NCBI GenBank assembly: GCA_944990035.1
Contig: CALYLX010000134.1
Coordinates: forward strand, 62,001-126,000
Length of the DNA: 64,000 bases
Direction of reading: 5' to 3'
Source of the DNA: Clitopilus passeckerianus
Taxonomy: Eukaryota > Basidiomycota > Agaricomycetes > Agaricales > Entolomataceae
In this document: piece by piece, positions 45,983-57,800 of the stretch
Layout of the letters: each line of letters opens with the position of its first letter
Position numbering within the stretch: the stretch's first letter is position 1
Position numbers and translations under genes: made by a program
Notes under the pieces: generated by a model
What the model was told of the DNA's origin: nothing
Database searches by the model: none
The model's input: the letters and a program-made list of their open reading frames with translations, nothing else

Positions 45983-47851
45983 TGACGGGTGGATGACGGA
46001 GGCCAAGCAGGCTGGAAGGGAGGATTCCTAAACCGCATGACGGGTGGTCACATCGCTATGGCCGGAACGCTTAATCTGTTTTGGAGACGTACAGCGAACA
46101 AAGTGTTGAATAAATATGTATATTTTGACAGGATAACGTTTGATAAAGCTACCCTGAGAACACCATTGGACAGAAAATTCTTTTGAGTGGAATATAAAGT
46201 GGGAATACGATTACGATTATGATTACGACCGTGTACATTCTGGGTAGATAGCAAAGCTATATTTCACGTTAATGACGACTGATAAACCAGGATGCATGTT
46301 TGTGAAAGGAAAGAGGGAAAAGACAAGGTGGCACTAGATCAATAGGTGGTCGAAAAGCAGCAGTTCTTATATCCTTTGTTCCAATGCTCCTTTTGGTGGG
46401 CTGAAGAACACTGTAATGGCCGATGTAGCTGGACGTCGACAATCGGAGTAGAGTTTACTTACATATTTGACCGTCTGACATCTGAATGCCGATTAGTACT
46501 TATCCTGGCATGTCAAGGACAACGGACGGACCTGGCCCAAGCCTTGAGGCCTTGCTCTTCAGTTTTCTTGCATGGCCAGTTGGCGCAGGCATGCCAGCCC
46601 GTAAACAACCCATAAACGAGGGACCGCATGAATCTCACCCAACCCTTGCCTTCCGCCTGCAGGATGAGGGCGAAAAACTTGCAAGCTTGTGCGAGAGGTG
46701 TGCTCACATGCCGGTCATGCCACTTGGCGATCCGCCACTGAAAACCCTTCCTCAGCTCAGTTGGCAGAATCTCTTCTTTATCAGACCTTTTGATGTACGG
46801 GGTCAGGATGTGCTGCACAAGAGCGAAGGGTTGGGCAGTCGGAGCATTTTCGGCAGTAGGTTCAGCAAGCCAGTGGTCAAGAGCTCTTTTGAGGTACCCT
46901 AAGCGCTCCCAGATAGGGGCCACTTTGAGCAAGCGCTGTATAATTCCTTTTGCGAGGACTTGGTTCTTGGCAGCGGCGTCTTTATGCGAGCGAGGATATT
47001 TCACATAGTATCGAGAAACTTTCCGTCGAATAAACTACAACGTGTGGAAATAAGCATTGTTCAGAAGAAGCTCGAAGCTCGTCTTGAAGATCTTGGCTTA
47101 AATGAGGGGATGGAGGTGGGGCTAAGAATTTGTCCACCAGTGAGGTAAGATACTATGCGCAGAAAATCGACAGAGTGACAGCTATAGTATCTTCGTCTTG
47201 CGTTTTCTTGATGAGACTAGTCTATGGAGATGTATGTTAATGTTTATTAACGTTTATTGATGGATTAACGTCGGACTAACCCACCATGTTACGAATGTGA
47301 AGCATTCTTTGGAGCTCATCACGCTCAAAGCGGTTTGCAAAGTGCCCAGGAACATCCTTCAAGGCTTGAGCAAAACCCTATATTAAGTATACGCCATACA
47401 GTCACACTCAGATAATCCACGTATCTTACCCAATACCACAACAAAAGTCTCAGCAGTTTTGTTGCTTTTCGAAGACATTGGCGAGAAAAGATGTGGATTG
47501 CTGGTGAGACCAGAAGCCGAGTTAGCTTGGGAGGGGGAACTGGGATCGGTGTAATCCGAGAGCGCCGCATTATCTGGATGCCGAAGAGTCTACAGGGCTA
47601 TACAGTTCTAGTGGCTGATACGTAAGTCGTGCTAAAGCTCCGATTTTTGAGATAGTATTTTTGAAAACTACTGGTAAATGGTCATGGCTAAGCAGTGAAA
47701 ACACCGTGAATTAGGTGCACAAAATTCCGGATTTATTGATGCGATCACTCGGCTGAAGAACGGCAAATCCCAACGCCAATGGGCTGCCATCTGGACCCAC
47801 TGTACAACTTTTCAGAGGGTCTCGCGTTCTTGTCCCCACGACCAGAGCTCA
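45983..47851. other. Intergenic with one orphan ORF
   Basis: Apart from the minus-strand ORF at 46513..47004 (listed separately) I see no gene. AT-rich runs with TTAATG/TTATTAACG near 47231-47275 are local and not terminal repeats of an element. Confidence 0.45.
46513..47004 (-). CDS. Hypothetical protein, orphan ORF
   Basis: An uninterrupted 163-codon ORF with a protein-like composition, for example VAPIWERLGYLKRALDHWLA, PTELRKGFQWRIAKWHDRH and LVYGLFTGWHACANW. It is rich in Trp, Leu and basic residues and has no signal peptide or domain I know. No splice sites are needed and no promoter is obvious. It could be a real orphan gene, an exon of a larger gene, or a relic. Confidence 0.35.
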   Translation of the reverse strand: MKYPRSHKDAAAKNQVLAKGIIQRLLKVAPIWERLGYLKRALDHWLAEPTAENAPTAQPFALVQHILTPYIKRSDKEEILPTELRKGFQWRIAKWHDRHVSTPLAQACKFFALILQAEGKGWVRFMRSLVYGLFTGWHACANWPCKKTEEQGLKAWARSVRCP

Positions 47852-48452
47852 ATGTGGTAAGTGTATTCTGATCCTTCTGGGCGACTCCACCTCCACGTTT
47901 TCCATCGAATCTCCTGTCGCTTCATCTCATCCAGCGAAATAGTAAACCAATATCAATGACCGCATCTTCTCGCCATCTTCAGTAAACACGTTCTCAACGC
48001 GCAAGTTTCCATACGAGCACCATGCTGCAAGCAATGGTATGACTGTGCTGAATGCCACGGCGAACACCAGAGCCATAACCTCGCAAAAACGATGGAGATG
48101 GTGTTCATGTGTAAGAAGTGCAAGAAAGCTTTTAGGAAGGATATGAATACGTATGAGGACAGCGACGAATATTGCCCTCACTGTGATAACCACTATGTAC
48201 GTGTCACAGAATCTCGTTCTAATCAGCTGGCTGAATGCCTCCAGGTGCTGGAAGCCAAGACTCCCAAAGCTGTCGTCGGCGTGGAAGGAGAGGATGCGAG
48301 GGTGGACAATAGGTTTGTCGTGTCAGCTCTTGTGAAGAATCGGACACTCAGATAACTTTAGGATGCTTAAGGACGATCGCGTCAAGACGATTCATACCAG
48401 GTCACTGTTCTCGGCCGACGACGACGATTTATTCAGCGATCGCATAGGCTGA
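47852..48452 (+). CDS. CHY zinc-finger protein
   Basis: Four exons (47852..47856, 47983..48196, 48245..48312, 48362..48452) sum to exactly 126 codons. The protein starts MCKHVLNAQVSIRAPCCKQW and carries the CHY-type zinc pattern: Cys-Lys-His, CCKQWYDCAECHGEHQSH, then MCKKCKKAFRKD and EYCPHCDNHY. The tail is EAKTPKAVVGVEGEDARVDN and LKDDRVKTIHTRS. Family knowledge: CHY zinc fingers occur in yeast Hot13 (mitochondrial intermembrane redox helper) and in RING ligases; this short form has no RING. The first exon is just ATG TG, split within the Cys codon, and is needed to supply the first zinc-ligand Cys before Lys-His. Confidence 0.85.
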
Positions 48453-48552
48453 TCAGCATCTGTTTCCGTATTCACGCCATATCCACTTGCATAATATTCA
48501 TCATGCCCCATACAATGACTACTATTCACTACCAATCATACGACGGAACCTA

Positions 48553-50576
48553 TCAACAGTTCTTCTTATCAAAGATATACGTCGTCAAACTCAGACCCTT
48601 CAACGAAAGCATCCAATCAGAGCCACTCTTCGTCGCACCAGGGAGTTGTGCAAAATCTTCTGAAGCAGAAGTGCGATAAGCCCGATTGGCACATGCGGCG
48701 TCGGGGAAGGTGAGAGTAAGAGATGAATCATCGGAATAAGGATTCATCGCAAGGATGTAATAGCTTGAGGAGTCCGAGACTGCCATGGTGAATCTATTGT
48801 CGACATCTGAGCCTGAGATCGGGAGGCGCTGGCTCCCGGCTGGCAGAAGTTAGTGTCGTATCAGGTTGGATGCAGAGTGGCGTCGATTATCACTCACGTT
48901 TGACGAAATTGCCAAAATGCTTGTAGGTCCAAAATTGTTTCTTGATGTCTGTTCGCGGAGCATGAGCTTCAAATTCTAGATTATAAACGACCACTTATAG
49001 ACTAACAGAGGTTATAATTCCCGTTGGTAGCATAGTCGCCATCATAGTATATGAAACCATCCTGGGTCAAGTCAGCTAGTACTCCACGACGTGAACGAGA
49101 AGCAAACTTACGTTCCACCCATTCGAGTTGGCCGTCGTGGCGCAGGTATGGTTATTCAGCGGGCTGCAGCCCAGTTCTGAGAAATGAGAACATGTCAGGA
49201 GTGTTATTTGAGGGAAGATACGGACATACGGCTGGAAACAAGCGTCCAAAACTAAAGGCGTGCATTAGTCTGGGGTAGTAGAATAGCTGGAGAGAAATGG
49301 GACTCACGTCATAGTGTGGTTCACCAGCGGTTACAAGACTCTGAAAAACAAGACTGGAGAACATCAAGGCATTATCGATCCTGAAAGTTGAGGATGAGAA
49401 TCGGTTATATGTAGGGAGAAAGAGCCTTACGAAGGGTCGTATCCTCCACCATAGCCTTTTCCACTCCCATCCGCACTTCCGAGGGAGCAGCAGATTTCCT
49501 GAGTGCCACGTTGAGTATCGCAGATGTCGAGTGTTTGAACTGAAAGTGTATTACCGTCATCCAAGTAGGTTTTCCATTTCCCCCGAATATATTCTTGACG
49601 CTGGCGATATAGGTCTGATAGGCCAAGTCAGGCGGGAAATCGTATGTGTGATGGACTACAGCTGCAATCTTTCAACGAAGTTTGTCAATTCGTTGATCAA
49701 TTAGGGGAAGACGTTTGCTTGGTGTACCTTGTCGACAACGGAGGAGAGCCAGAAAGGGTATTCAAGCGACTCAACCAGTCGATTGGATTCATCCGCGAGG
49801 ATGCCAACGGTTGAAGTCAACCCTTTCGCTTGCAGAGCAGAATATAGACCGTTGATGAGTGCAGCTCGTCTGAAGAGATAGTTATTGGTGAGCAATATTA
49901 CGTGGGTAAGTCACTGGAAAACTTACTGAGTGGGTAGAACGACCATACCCTCTTGAGGGCAAGGAGATGGGGGGAAAGGGCTATCGGGCTCGTTCATAGG
50001 AGAGACATAACTAATGTTGATTCCTTGCCCCCTGAAATGCGCAACAACATCTGCTAGGTATGTTCCATATGCGTCTTCAGTACCTATATATACAGATTTC
50101 AGTACGGTGATGATAGCCTGGTGATAATATTTACCGGAGACAAACGCAGTATTACAACTCGTCTTCGTAAGAGTCAACGGAGCAGGAGCACTATTCGCAA
50201 ACGCAGTGAGAGCATTTACGCCGTGCTGGCTGGCTGCCGTTAAGAAATACCTTCCCTGAGGGTCCTTGTCCCAATCATAGTTCCCAGCACTGACGTAGAA
50301 AGTCTCGGGTGCACGGGTGGGATTGGACACATCAACACCTCCTGCTCCGATGTTGTAACGGTAGCTAGACAGCCCGAGCCCGCTTTGAGAGAAGAGGAGG
50401 CTAGATAGGTTTTGACGTGTAGCTTCAGGGAAGTGGTAGAGGTCATTGGGCCACCAAGCTCCTGAGCCACCGATTCCGGTGAAAGTCTGGGCCGGGGTCG
50501 AGGATACAGATGCCGAACGCGTGCCTTCAGCACAAAGGATAGCGAGAGCCACTAGCTTGGTGAGAGAGGGGAACAT
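48553..50576 (-). CDS. Secreted GH30-family glycosidase (endo-beta-1,6-galactanase-like)
   Basis: About seven exons. A signal peptide (MFPSLTKLVALAILCAEGTRS) is followed by a TIM barrel with the family start QTFTGIGGSGAWWPNDLYHF, LSSYRYNIGAGG, NALTAFANSAPAPLT, the acid/base Glu in ISYVSPMNEPDSPF, and the nucleophile Glu in PTWMTEICCSLGSADGSG. Then come ALMFSSLVFQSLVTAGEPHY and a C-terminal beta domain ending GLSLTTYIFDKKNC. These features point to GH30, most like fungal endo-beta-1,6-galactanases, though beta-1,6-glucanase activity cannot be excluded. The enzyme acts outside the cell on arabinogalactan or wall glucan side chains. Both catalytic Glu residues are present. An AATAAATAG motif at about 50616-50624 may be the TATA element. 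Confidence 0.85.
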
Positions 50577-51540
50577 GGTGAATATTGAGGTCCGTCACCC
50601 CAGAAGCATTCGATTCTATTTATTGATCGCAGTGAGATGATTTCAACCATTGAGATGGTCAAGTGGGCAACAAAAACCCGCTCGAGCTTCTTCCCGAACC
50701 ACGATTTCCATGTGCACATGTCATTTGGGTCCTAGTTTTGATGCAGATCCTGCGAGGGCGGGCAATGGGAACGGGTTGATGACGACCATCTGACCGTTCG
50801 TTAACTTAGTCGCTGCATTTCACATGCGAGAGAAGCGTAGGGTGTGACGCAACGAGGCATGGACGTTTGAAGTTTGAACTACGAGATGGCCCTCGTTGCT
50901 GGGACGGTTCAGGATGAATTCAAAATTGGAGACTCGAGCAGAGCCACGCTGATGCTGCATAGGAAAACATTCAAATCCAAAACAAACCTCAACTTGCATG
51001 TCAGCCGGAACCATTGAACATTGAATACTGAACACAGCACGATGTCGGCTTGCTCTCAATAACATTACAACCTGGGACGACTGAACTTGAAGTCTACTTA
51101 GGCTCGGATGCCAGTCTTGCGGCGAACGCGTTGAATGGAACCCGGAGTGATTCAGCTGAACGACCACCGACTTTACCGTCTTGTCGGGGAACCCGATGAC
51201 CGGCGGCTGGAAGGTGTACTTGACGTGATATGGCTGGACTAGAGCACCCGTCATCTCTGTTGACATCGGAACCCTCACTTGCATGGGGTATACCATATTT
51301 CTCGGCCCATAGACTATTCCGTTGATGACCAAAACATCACATATGCAGGGGTAATGGCTTGTCGAACGCCCGTAATCGCTGCTTCCCCTCAAGACGGCGG
51401 TGTTCCTGTTGTGCACAAACTAAGGAGGCACATTTGCTAGTGTTCCTGACGCAAAATGTCGTGCCTTTTCGATATAAAACCAAGCTTCCGCGTACATAAA
51501 CCCCATCTTGAGCCCCCAAGGACAAGCTTGTGTCTCAATA
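50577..51540. other. Intergenic between divergent secreted-protein genes
   Basis: Divergent promoters of the GH30 and granulin-like genes. GATATAAAAC at 51471-51480, 61-70 bases before the start at 51541, is a good TATA candidate for the latter. A minus-strand orphan ORF lies inside and is listed separately. Confidence 0.5.
50820..51416 (-). CDS. Hypothetical protein, orphan ORF
   Basis: A 198-codon open frame with no stop, reading for instance ICDVLVINGIVYGPRNMVYP, YTFQPPVIGFPDKTVKSVVV and EVCFGFECFPMQHQRGS. It has no signal peptide or recognised domain. Alternating hydrophobic residues suggest beta structure if it is real. It overlaps the promoter zone of the granulin-like gene, which argues against it. 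May be chance. Confidence 0.3.
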   Translation of the reverse strand: MHNRNTAVLRGSSDYGRSTSHYPCICDVLVINGIVYGPRNMVYPMQVRVPMSTEMTGALVQPYHVKYTFQPPVIGFPDKTVKSVVVQLNHSGFHSTRSPQDWHPSLSRLQVQSSQVVMLLRASRHRAVFSIQCSMVPADMQVEVCFGFECFPMQHQRGSARVSNFEFILNRPSNEGHLVVQTSNVHASLRHTLRFSRM

Positions 51541-51941
51541 ATGCATTTGCCACGAAAATCGCCCACCGTCGTTATCGCCTTCATATGCAGCCTATCAGCG
51601 GTCGCGCTCCCTCAACAAGAATATTCTCTTATGGCGGTTCAATGCGAGCAAACCAGAGACGTCTACTGCGATACTTGGCAAACCTGCTGCAAGATGAAGG
51701 ATGGCAGTTACTCGTGGTGTCCTTACCAGGGAGGAGTATGCTGTCCTGATACAAATTCTTGCTGCCCGGTACGTCCTTCATACTTTCCTTCAAGGCACTT
51801 TTCTTTTGATTATCTTCAACGCAGAAGGGACAAGTATGTGGATATAACGGCGGTCGGTGCAGAATCTTTGGCCTTACTGGAGCAGCCCAGTTTCAAGTGA
51901 CACTGGGGGAGGCAACTCGTACCAGCAAACCCTCCAAATAA
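51541..51941 (+). CDS. Small secreted granulin-like cysteine-rich protein
   Basis: Two exons (51541..51768 and 51825..51941) give 114 residues. A signal peptide (SPTVVIAFICSLSAVALP) is followed by one cysteine-rich module: VQCEQTRDVYC, DTWQTCCKMKDGSYSWCPY, GGVCCPDTNSCCPKGQVCGY, NGGRC. The spacing of single and paired Cys (C-C-CC-C-CC-CC-C-C) matches a granulin repeat, in which Trp-x-CC-Pro and CCPxG are typical; here the central pair is a single Cys before Pro. A basic, Cys-free tail follows. Granulins are known mainly from animals and plants; in fungi such small secreted proteins are of unknown role. The intron falls inside the module and restores the pattern exactly. A TATA box lies 61-70 bases upstream of the start. 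Confidence 0.78.
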
Positions 51942-52248
51942 ACGAGGAATTGTGAGCCATTGGCAGAAGCCCGATCATTAGTGTCAGAAAGCTCAGGATA
52001 AAACCATGTAGAATCCCTGTTCCCAATATATCAGTCTTTTTAGTGTCTTACAGAAGTCCCGTCGTCGAGCACTGGCAATCGAAATTCAGAAAGAAAACGC
52101 ACATCATCCATTCAGTCATTTGGAACATCCTTGTCGAGACGGCTTGCACACAAAGTTTCGAACTCAGCAGAGCTTCTCACGATGTCCAGTGTCCATTGAA
52201 ATTGCGGCGGAGATTCTGAACTTAAACTCTGTTTATTTCATTTCTGGG
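51942..52248. other. Intergenic spacer
   Basis: Holds the granulin-like gene 3' end and the F-box gene promoter. The F-box frame is open upstream to 52120, but the F-box itself starts at the Met at 52249. Confidence 0.5.
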
Positions 52249-53781
52249 ATGATATTAGAGCTACCCCTGGACTTGAAAACACTGGTTTTGGGCTATTTGG
52301 ACCCCTTGGATACTCTCCATGTTCGGCAGGTACGACTCTGTTCTAAACTAACCCAGTTATATGGCTATATCCGCGAATCCATATAGACATGTCACACTTT
52401 ACGTGATGCCACCCTTGACAAAATCTTATGGTCGAGATATCTCGTAGATGCCTGCACGAACTACGGCATCTTACGTGCGACGTTCTCGATTGCACAAATG
52501 TCCCAGGAATCGGTGGAAGCTGCGGTCCTCAAACCGTACCGCTTTTCGAGGGCTCTGTGGATTCATGGTCAGGATGAATCTTTCTCACCCTGCGGGAATT
52601 GGGAAGTCTTGTCCCCGTCTTCTGGGAGGAGAATGGATGGTTGCATGCTCTTACCAGGCGGCCGTTTTGTTCTGACGGTGGTGAACGCACGCCTCATCGA
52701 ACTATGGGATCTGGGAGATTCAGTCAGGGCTAGAGAGGCTACGTCCTCTGCATCTCTGGTTGCGGCATTGGAGACACCGGACAGAGGTCGGATTAAACAA
52801 ACTTGGCTGACTAGCCTTGGACGGAAATTGCGTTTTTTCTTCGTCTTCTTCGAACGTTCTCGATCCAATACAGTAGGAGACTGCGGGGTGTATGAAATAG
52901 ATCCTTCCGCTCCATCTCCCCGTTTTATACTTCTCTCACGGGATCCCGGTGGTATTCACGTGTTGGAGTGCCTACGCTTCTCGGAGGACCTTGTAATCGG
53001 CGTTTCGTTGCGGTCCCGTAGCCTGGTGGTTTGGAACGTGATCACTGGTGAAAAAACAGGTTTTCCTATGGGGCAGAGCATGAAGAAATTATATGGTCCC
53101 CATGTGAGTCGCGAAATAGCTCCTGTCAATCGATCATCAGAAGAGAACTGACAAGGGCACATTCTGAAGGAAGCAGTTTTCGATGGGAACCAATTCGTGT
53201 TCATTGATGGCTCCAAAGCACAAATCTGCAGGATCTCGCAGTTGGATCAGCACCAAACCAATACACCCACCGACATACAGCTGCCTTCGGCATCTCTCCA
53301 CGGTTCTGGCTCTCACGTCATTCTAAGCCGTATTCATGAACACGGGGGCACCATATTCATCATTGGGTCGACCCATAGCAGGAACCGGCACGATCGACAC
53401 CCAAGCGGTCATCTTCACCTTCTCGAATCTGAGCAGCTCTCAGAAACAAGTCCAAAGGCCATCGTATCTGTGCTCAACAAAGAGCACTCCGTTCGTAGTC
53501 AACCAATTCGGATTACCGGAGTCGTAGGAAGCAGCCACGTCGGCTGCTTCCTACAGGAGGCTTGTCAGCCACAATGGTCTCAAAACCTGAGTATTATTGT
53601 ACGTCTGGTGAAGCTCGCCGATGTCAGCGAGGACGGCGGCGTCATTCCGCGTAGGATGGTCGAAATCTCGCTGAGGTCGTCAGGACCCAGAGATGATTTT
53701 GCCATGTATTGCCCTTTTTCTGCCCGTGCCATTGTTTGGGAGAGAACGGGTGGAATACATGTATTTGATTGTCTAGATTAA
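52249..53781 (+). CDS. F-box protein with probable beta-propeller region
   Basis: Three exons (52249..52329, 52387..53103, 53170..53781) sum to 470 codons. The N-terminus MILELPLDLKTLVLGYLDPL continues with TLHVRQTCHTLRDATLDKIL and WSRYLVDAC, a typical F-box helix set. The rest has repeated strands resembling an irregular WD/beta-propeller: GGRFVLTVVNARLIELWDLG, FSEDLVIGVSLRSRSLVVWN, GNQFVFIDGSKAQICRISQL and AIVWERTGGIHVFDCLD. F-box proteins present substrates to SCF ubiquitin ligases; mushroom genomes carry hundreds with unknown targets. An upstream in-frame Met at 52120 would add about 43 residues, but the family usually begins just before the F-box. Confidence 0.8.
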
Positions 53782-54846
53782 CCGTCGAACGATGCCCCCA
53801 ATGTGACCCTTGAGTTCTCCCGGGGAATGCTACTTCATATACTACAAATTCGAGGACACGCATGCGGAGAAGATGGTTGTTCATTACTTGAATGTGTGGT
53901 CATTATTGGAGAGGCGTATGGACGGATGTAGGCGACCAATGACATGATAGGAAGCCGTTCCATGCTGATTGGTAATGCTCGTAACCTACTAGTGGAGAAT
54001 GCCCATAATTTATGAGAATAGCGCCTGCTAACCCCGCAATGAAGTGGTGGCAGAGTCGGAAGAAGTCCAAATGTCTGGTCTTGCGAACGATAAGAGAGGA
54101 GGCAGGCTATTCATTTTGGAGGGTTGCTTCCTCAGAGCAGATGGTCCGTTACGCAGAGCATCCTCAGTCAAAGACACCTTCTGTCCTGGCCTACAGTCCC
54201 TGGCACTTATGTGAAACCTTTACGCGACAAGATCGGAGAAGACACATACCATTACTTGAAGCACGTATGTCATAGCGATGCAGTGAATAGAGGCAGAATC
54301 AGGAACCTTCTAGCTTACACGTCATTTATACCCCAGTTCTGAACGAAGCGAGTGCAATTTTGGCCAGAGTTGAGCGCTTGGAGACCTGGAGGATCAACTT
54401 GAATTCATTCATTTAAGTATGGGCAGCGTTTCACATGAACAACAACATGAGCAAAAACAGCCAGCCTGTGAATCTGACGTGTGATTTCCAGCAGCATTGC
54501 AAATCAAGAGCGCTTCCTTGGTTGAACCCATCAAGAACCCATGTTTCTTGTGTGGTCGGCCAGAATGCCGATGAAAAGGCGCACCTCAAACAAGTCAGAC
54601 CATACACAGTTCGGAGGCCAGGTGTGAGGATCCCCGGAGACAAGAGCCTTGAGAAAGGTCGTAGCTTCATTGAATAGCCAAAAACACGCGAATCAGGCGT
54701 CATGGCGGCGTAAAGCACAACGGCCGAGCTGTGTGGCCGTGAATGAAAGGACAAGGCTATTAGCCGACTTACCTAAGCAAGTTGCGAAACCCTTTCCCTC
54801 TTGAGGCCGCCTCAGTCGCAAGCTTGATCTTGCACGATTCCTCGCA
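53782..54846. other. Intergenic spacer
   Basis: Short ORFs on both strands without family signals. Some frames look mildly protein-like just after the F-box gene (YYKFEDTHAEKMVVHYLNVW) but lack starts and splice signals; they may be remains of a longer 3' part or of another copy. Confidence 0.4.
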
Positions 54847-57800
54847 ATGACGGCCAGACGGCAAGCGTCGACAACGTCGCTCTCGAGATATGCTAGAGCA
54901 AACTCTCCTGGATTTCAGAATCACTCTTTGGATTTTTGCAATGCCTTCTGGGGCATGAACGATACTGGTGTGGAGGTGCTGTTCGCACGAATGCGCGGGG
55001 CAACTCGAACAATGGAGGAGTTGAAGAATTACTGGAAAGAACGGTGTGTATCATTTGTCCTCTCAAATTGCTTACACCTGACCCGGTGAACTCAAGCGCT
55101 GCAATTGAAGATGATTACGCCAAAAGGTTGAAAAAGTTGTCCAAGACCGACCTGGGAAGGGACGAGATTGGGTGAGTATCCAACCTCTCTTCAACTGCTG
55201 GGTTAAGCTGCAAGGTCTGCGCGTGTCATGCTCAACAAATTGCCGCGTCATACCCAGCTGAAGTGTTCGATAACACGAGGCTTTCTCCAATTATCTCACA
55301 CAAACCGAATGATCATTTCAACTAACAATTGCGTGTATCTAGGGACTTACGCCATTGTCTCAAGACGATACAGGAAGAAACAGACAGACAAGCTGGATAC
55401 CATACCGGCTTGGCTGGCCAGATACGGACAGAGCTGGAGAACACTGCGTCGACATTCCATTCACGGCAGGTTCACTTCAGGAAGAACTTCCAAGCTGGAA
55501 TCGAGAAAGAATGGAAGGCGAAGCAAGCTCAAGAGGCTCATGTCAACAAAGCACGTGAGAAATACGAACAAGATTGTGTTCGCATAAACTCGTACACTGC
55601 GCAGTCGTCACTTGTTCAAGGCAAAGATCTGGACAAGATCACCTTGAAACTCGAGCGTGCTCAAGCCACCGTACAAGCCAATGAACGTGATTTTGCAAAC
55701 TTCGCCAAGGCTCTTGCAGAAACTACTTCGAGATGGGAGGTTGATTGGAAGGCGTTCTGCGACAGTTGCCAAGATTTTGAAGAGCAAAGAATAGAGTTTA
55801 TGAAGGACAACATGTGGGCTTATGCCAATGCCGTCTCCACCGTTTGCGTTCAGGATGACGAGGTATGTCATTTTGATCGATCCTCATTCGCGCCCATTAA
55901 AACCATTGTGTATCAGTCGTGCGAGAAAGTCCGCGTTTCTCTCGAACAAATGGAGCCCGACAAAGAGATGGAGAATTTCGTTCGAGATTACGGGACTGGA
56001 AACCAAATTCCGGATCCACCGGCTTTCATCAACTACAACACGCCTGACGCCATCCCCTCCCATTCAGCACGCCCAACATATCGCATGGCTCAATTTCCAC
56101 GTTCCTCTCAGCGCGAACTACCTCGCGAAGCTCCTCATGGCCAGGATGATTATGGTGATGCCGCCGTAGTAAACACCGCCGGAGTTGGGGCTGGTGGCTC
56201 AAGACGTGATTCCGTCTATGACCCCTCCACGCGTTCTGTGAGACGACAGAGCACCCTTCCACCTCAGCAGCAGCAACAGCAACAACAGGGCCCCGTCAAC
56301 GGTACGCACTCTGTGAGCCCCGGACCAGGACCTTCTACGTCCCCAGGTGCCGATCAAGCATTCGCCAGGAGACAGTCACGCCGTCAATCACATCGCGTCC
56401 CACCTCCCCAAGACCCACTTGCTGAGCCTATTGATCCTAATGCTGAGACCTACATCAAGATTGGCGAGAATGCCTACAGGGCTGATCCTACCAAGGACCC
56501 TCAGTCTGAAAGTGGCTTCTTTGGACGGAATGGGTCCACGTCGCCTTCCAAGATGACCAATGGTACCGTTGACCCTCTTGCTAAGCACATGGAGGACCTC
56601 AAGAATGCCGTTGCGGGTTCAGGAAGCATTCGCCGAGCATCCTTGTTACCCCAACAGCAGCAGCAGCAGCAGCAATCTCCTGACAAGCCGGGTCCTGCCA
56701 ACCCAAGGATGTCGATGAAAGGACATGCTCCATCGGGTTCATCCCTGTCGTTGCCTAGCGGATCCTCTCCCCCGCCGAATAGGGACTATCGAAACTCTGC
56801 TGAGATGGTCGTCGGTTCCCATCCTTCCGCTGCTCCTCAACAGCCTTCTCGCTCGCCTTCACCTCAGCCTCCTACTGCCGCATTCATGAGACCACGTCAA
56901 TCCATTGATCCGTCGGATTCTCAGCGCATCCAGGAGGTGCTCCAGGACTACCAACAGTCGCTTCCAGGCGAACGCCGCAGGTCCATTTCTCGATCGCCGA
57001 GCTACAATGCGAGCGCACGAAACAGCATCAGCCCTTCGAGCCAGAGGCCAATAAGTCAGAGTCCTGCCAACCCGCCCAACCAACCCAATACAGCGCAGAC
57101 CCATCAACCCAGTCTCAGTCAAAGCCAGAGTCAACTGCAGACCCTCTCACGCCCGGCTAGCCAAGTCGGCCATGCTGGCATTGGTGCCCATGGTTCTCGC
57201 AGCCCAAGTCCACAACCTCTCTCCCGCGGCCCTAGCCCTGCTCCTCCTCAGACGTTACAGCAACCATCGCAACAGGCTGGTCCTGTTCAACGACGGAATA
57301 GCTTCATTCAACCGCCTGCACAAAATGTTGCGAGGAGCCCAAGTCCAAACTCTGTTGGGATCGTTCTTGGCCCCGATGGTAGGGTTGTGCAAGATGTCAT
57401 GGCTCAGCAATTCCAGGAGCAGCAGCAACAGCAGCAACAACAAAGGCAAATGCAGCCTCAGCAGCAGTATCGACCACCTCAACAACAGCAACAGCCAGTT
57501 GTTCAGGCACCTCCTCCCCAACAAATACCCCAGCAGCAGCAACCTCAACAACCGCCACAGCCTTATGGTGCCCTGGTACAGCAAAACAACGGACAAAGGA
57601 GGACGAGCTACATGGCTCCTCAACAACAACAGCAACAGCAAGCTCCCCCTCCACAGAATTATGGCGTGACGCCTCCTCCCCCTCAGAATATGTATCAGCA
57701 GCCGGTCCAGCACCAGGCGTCACAATCCAGCATCAACTCGCGCCCGAGCTATGTGCAACAAGCACCTCCACCACAAGCAGCGTACAATCCAGCCCCTGCT

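Noticed and set aside
47231..47275. Short AT-rich direct repeats TTAATG/TTATTAACG
   Set aside because: Too short and local to be an origin, telomere or element end.
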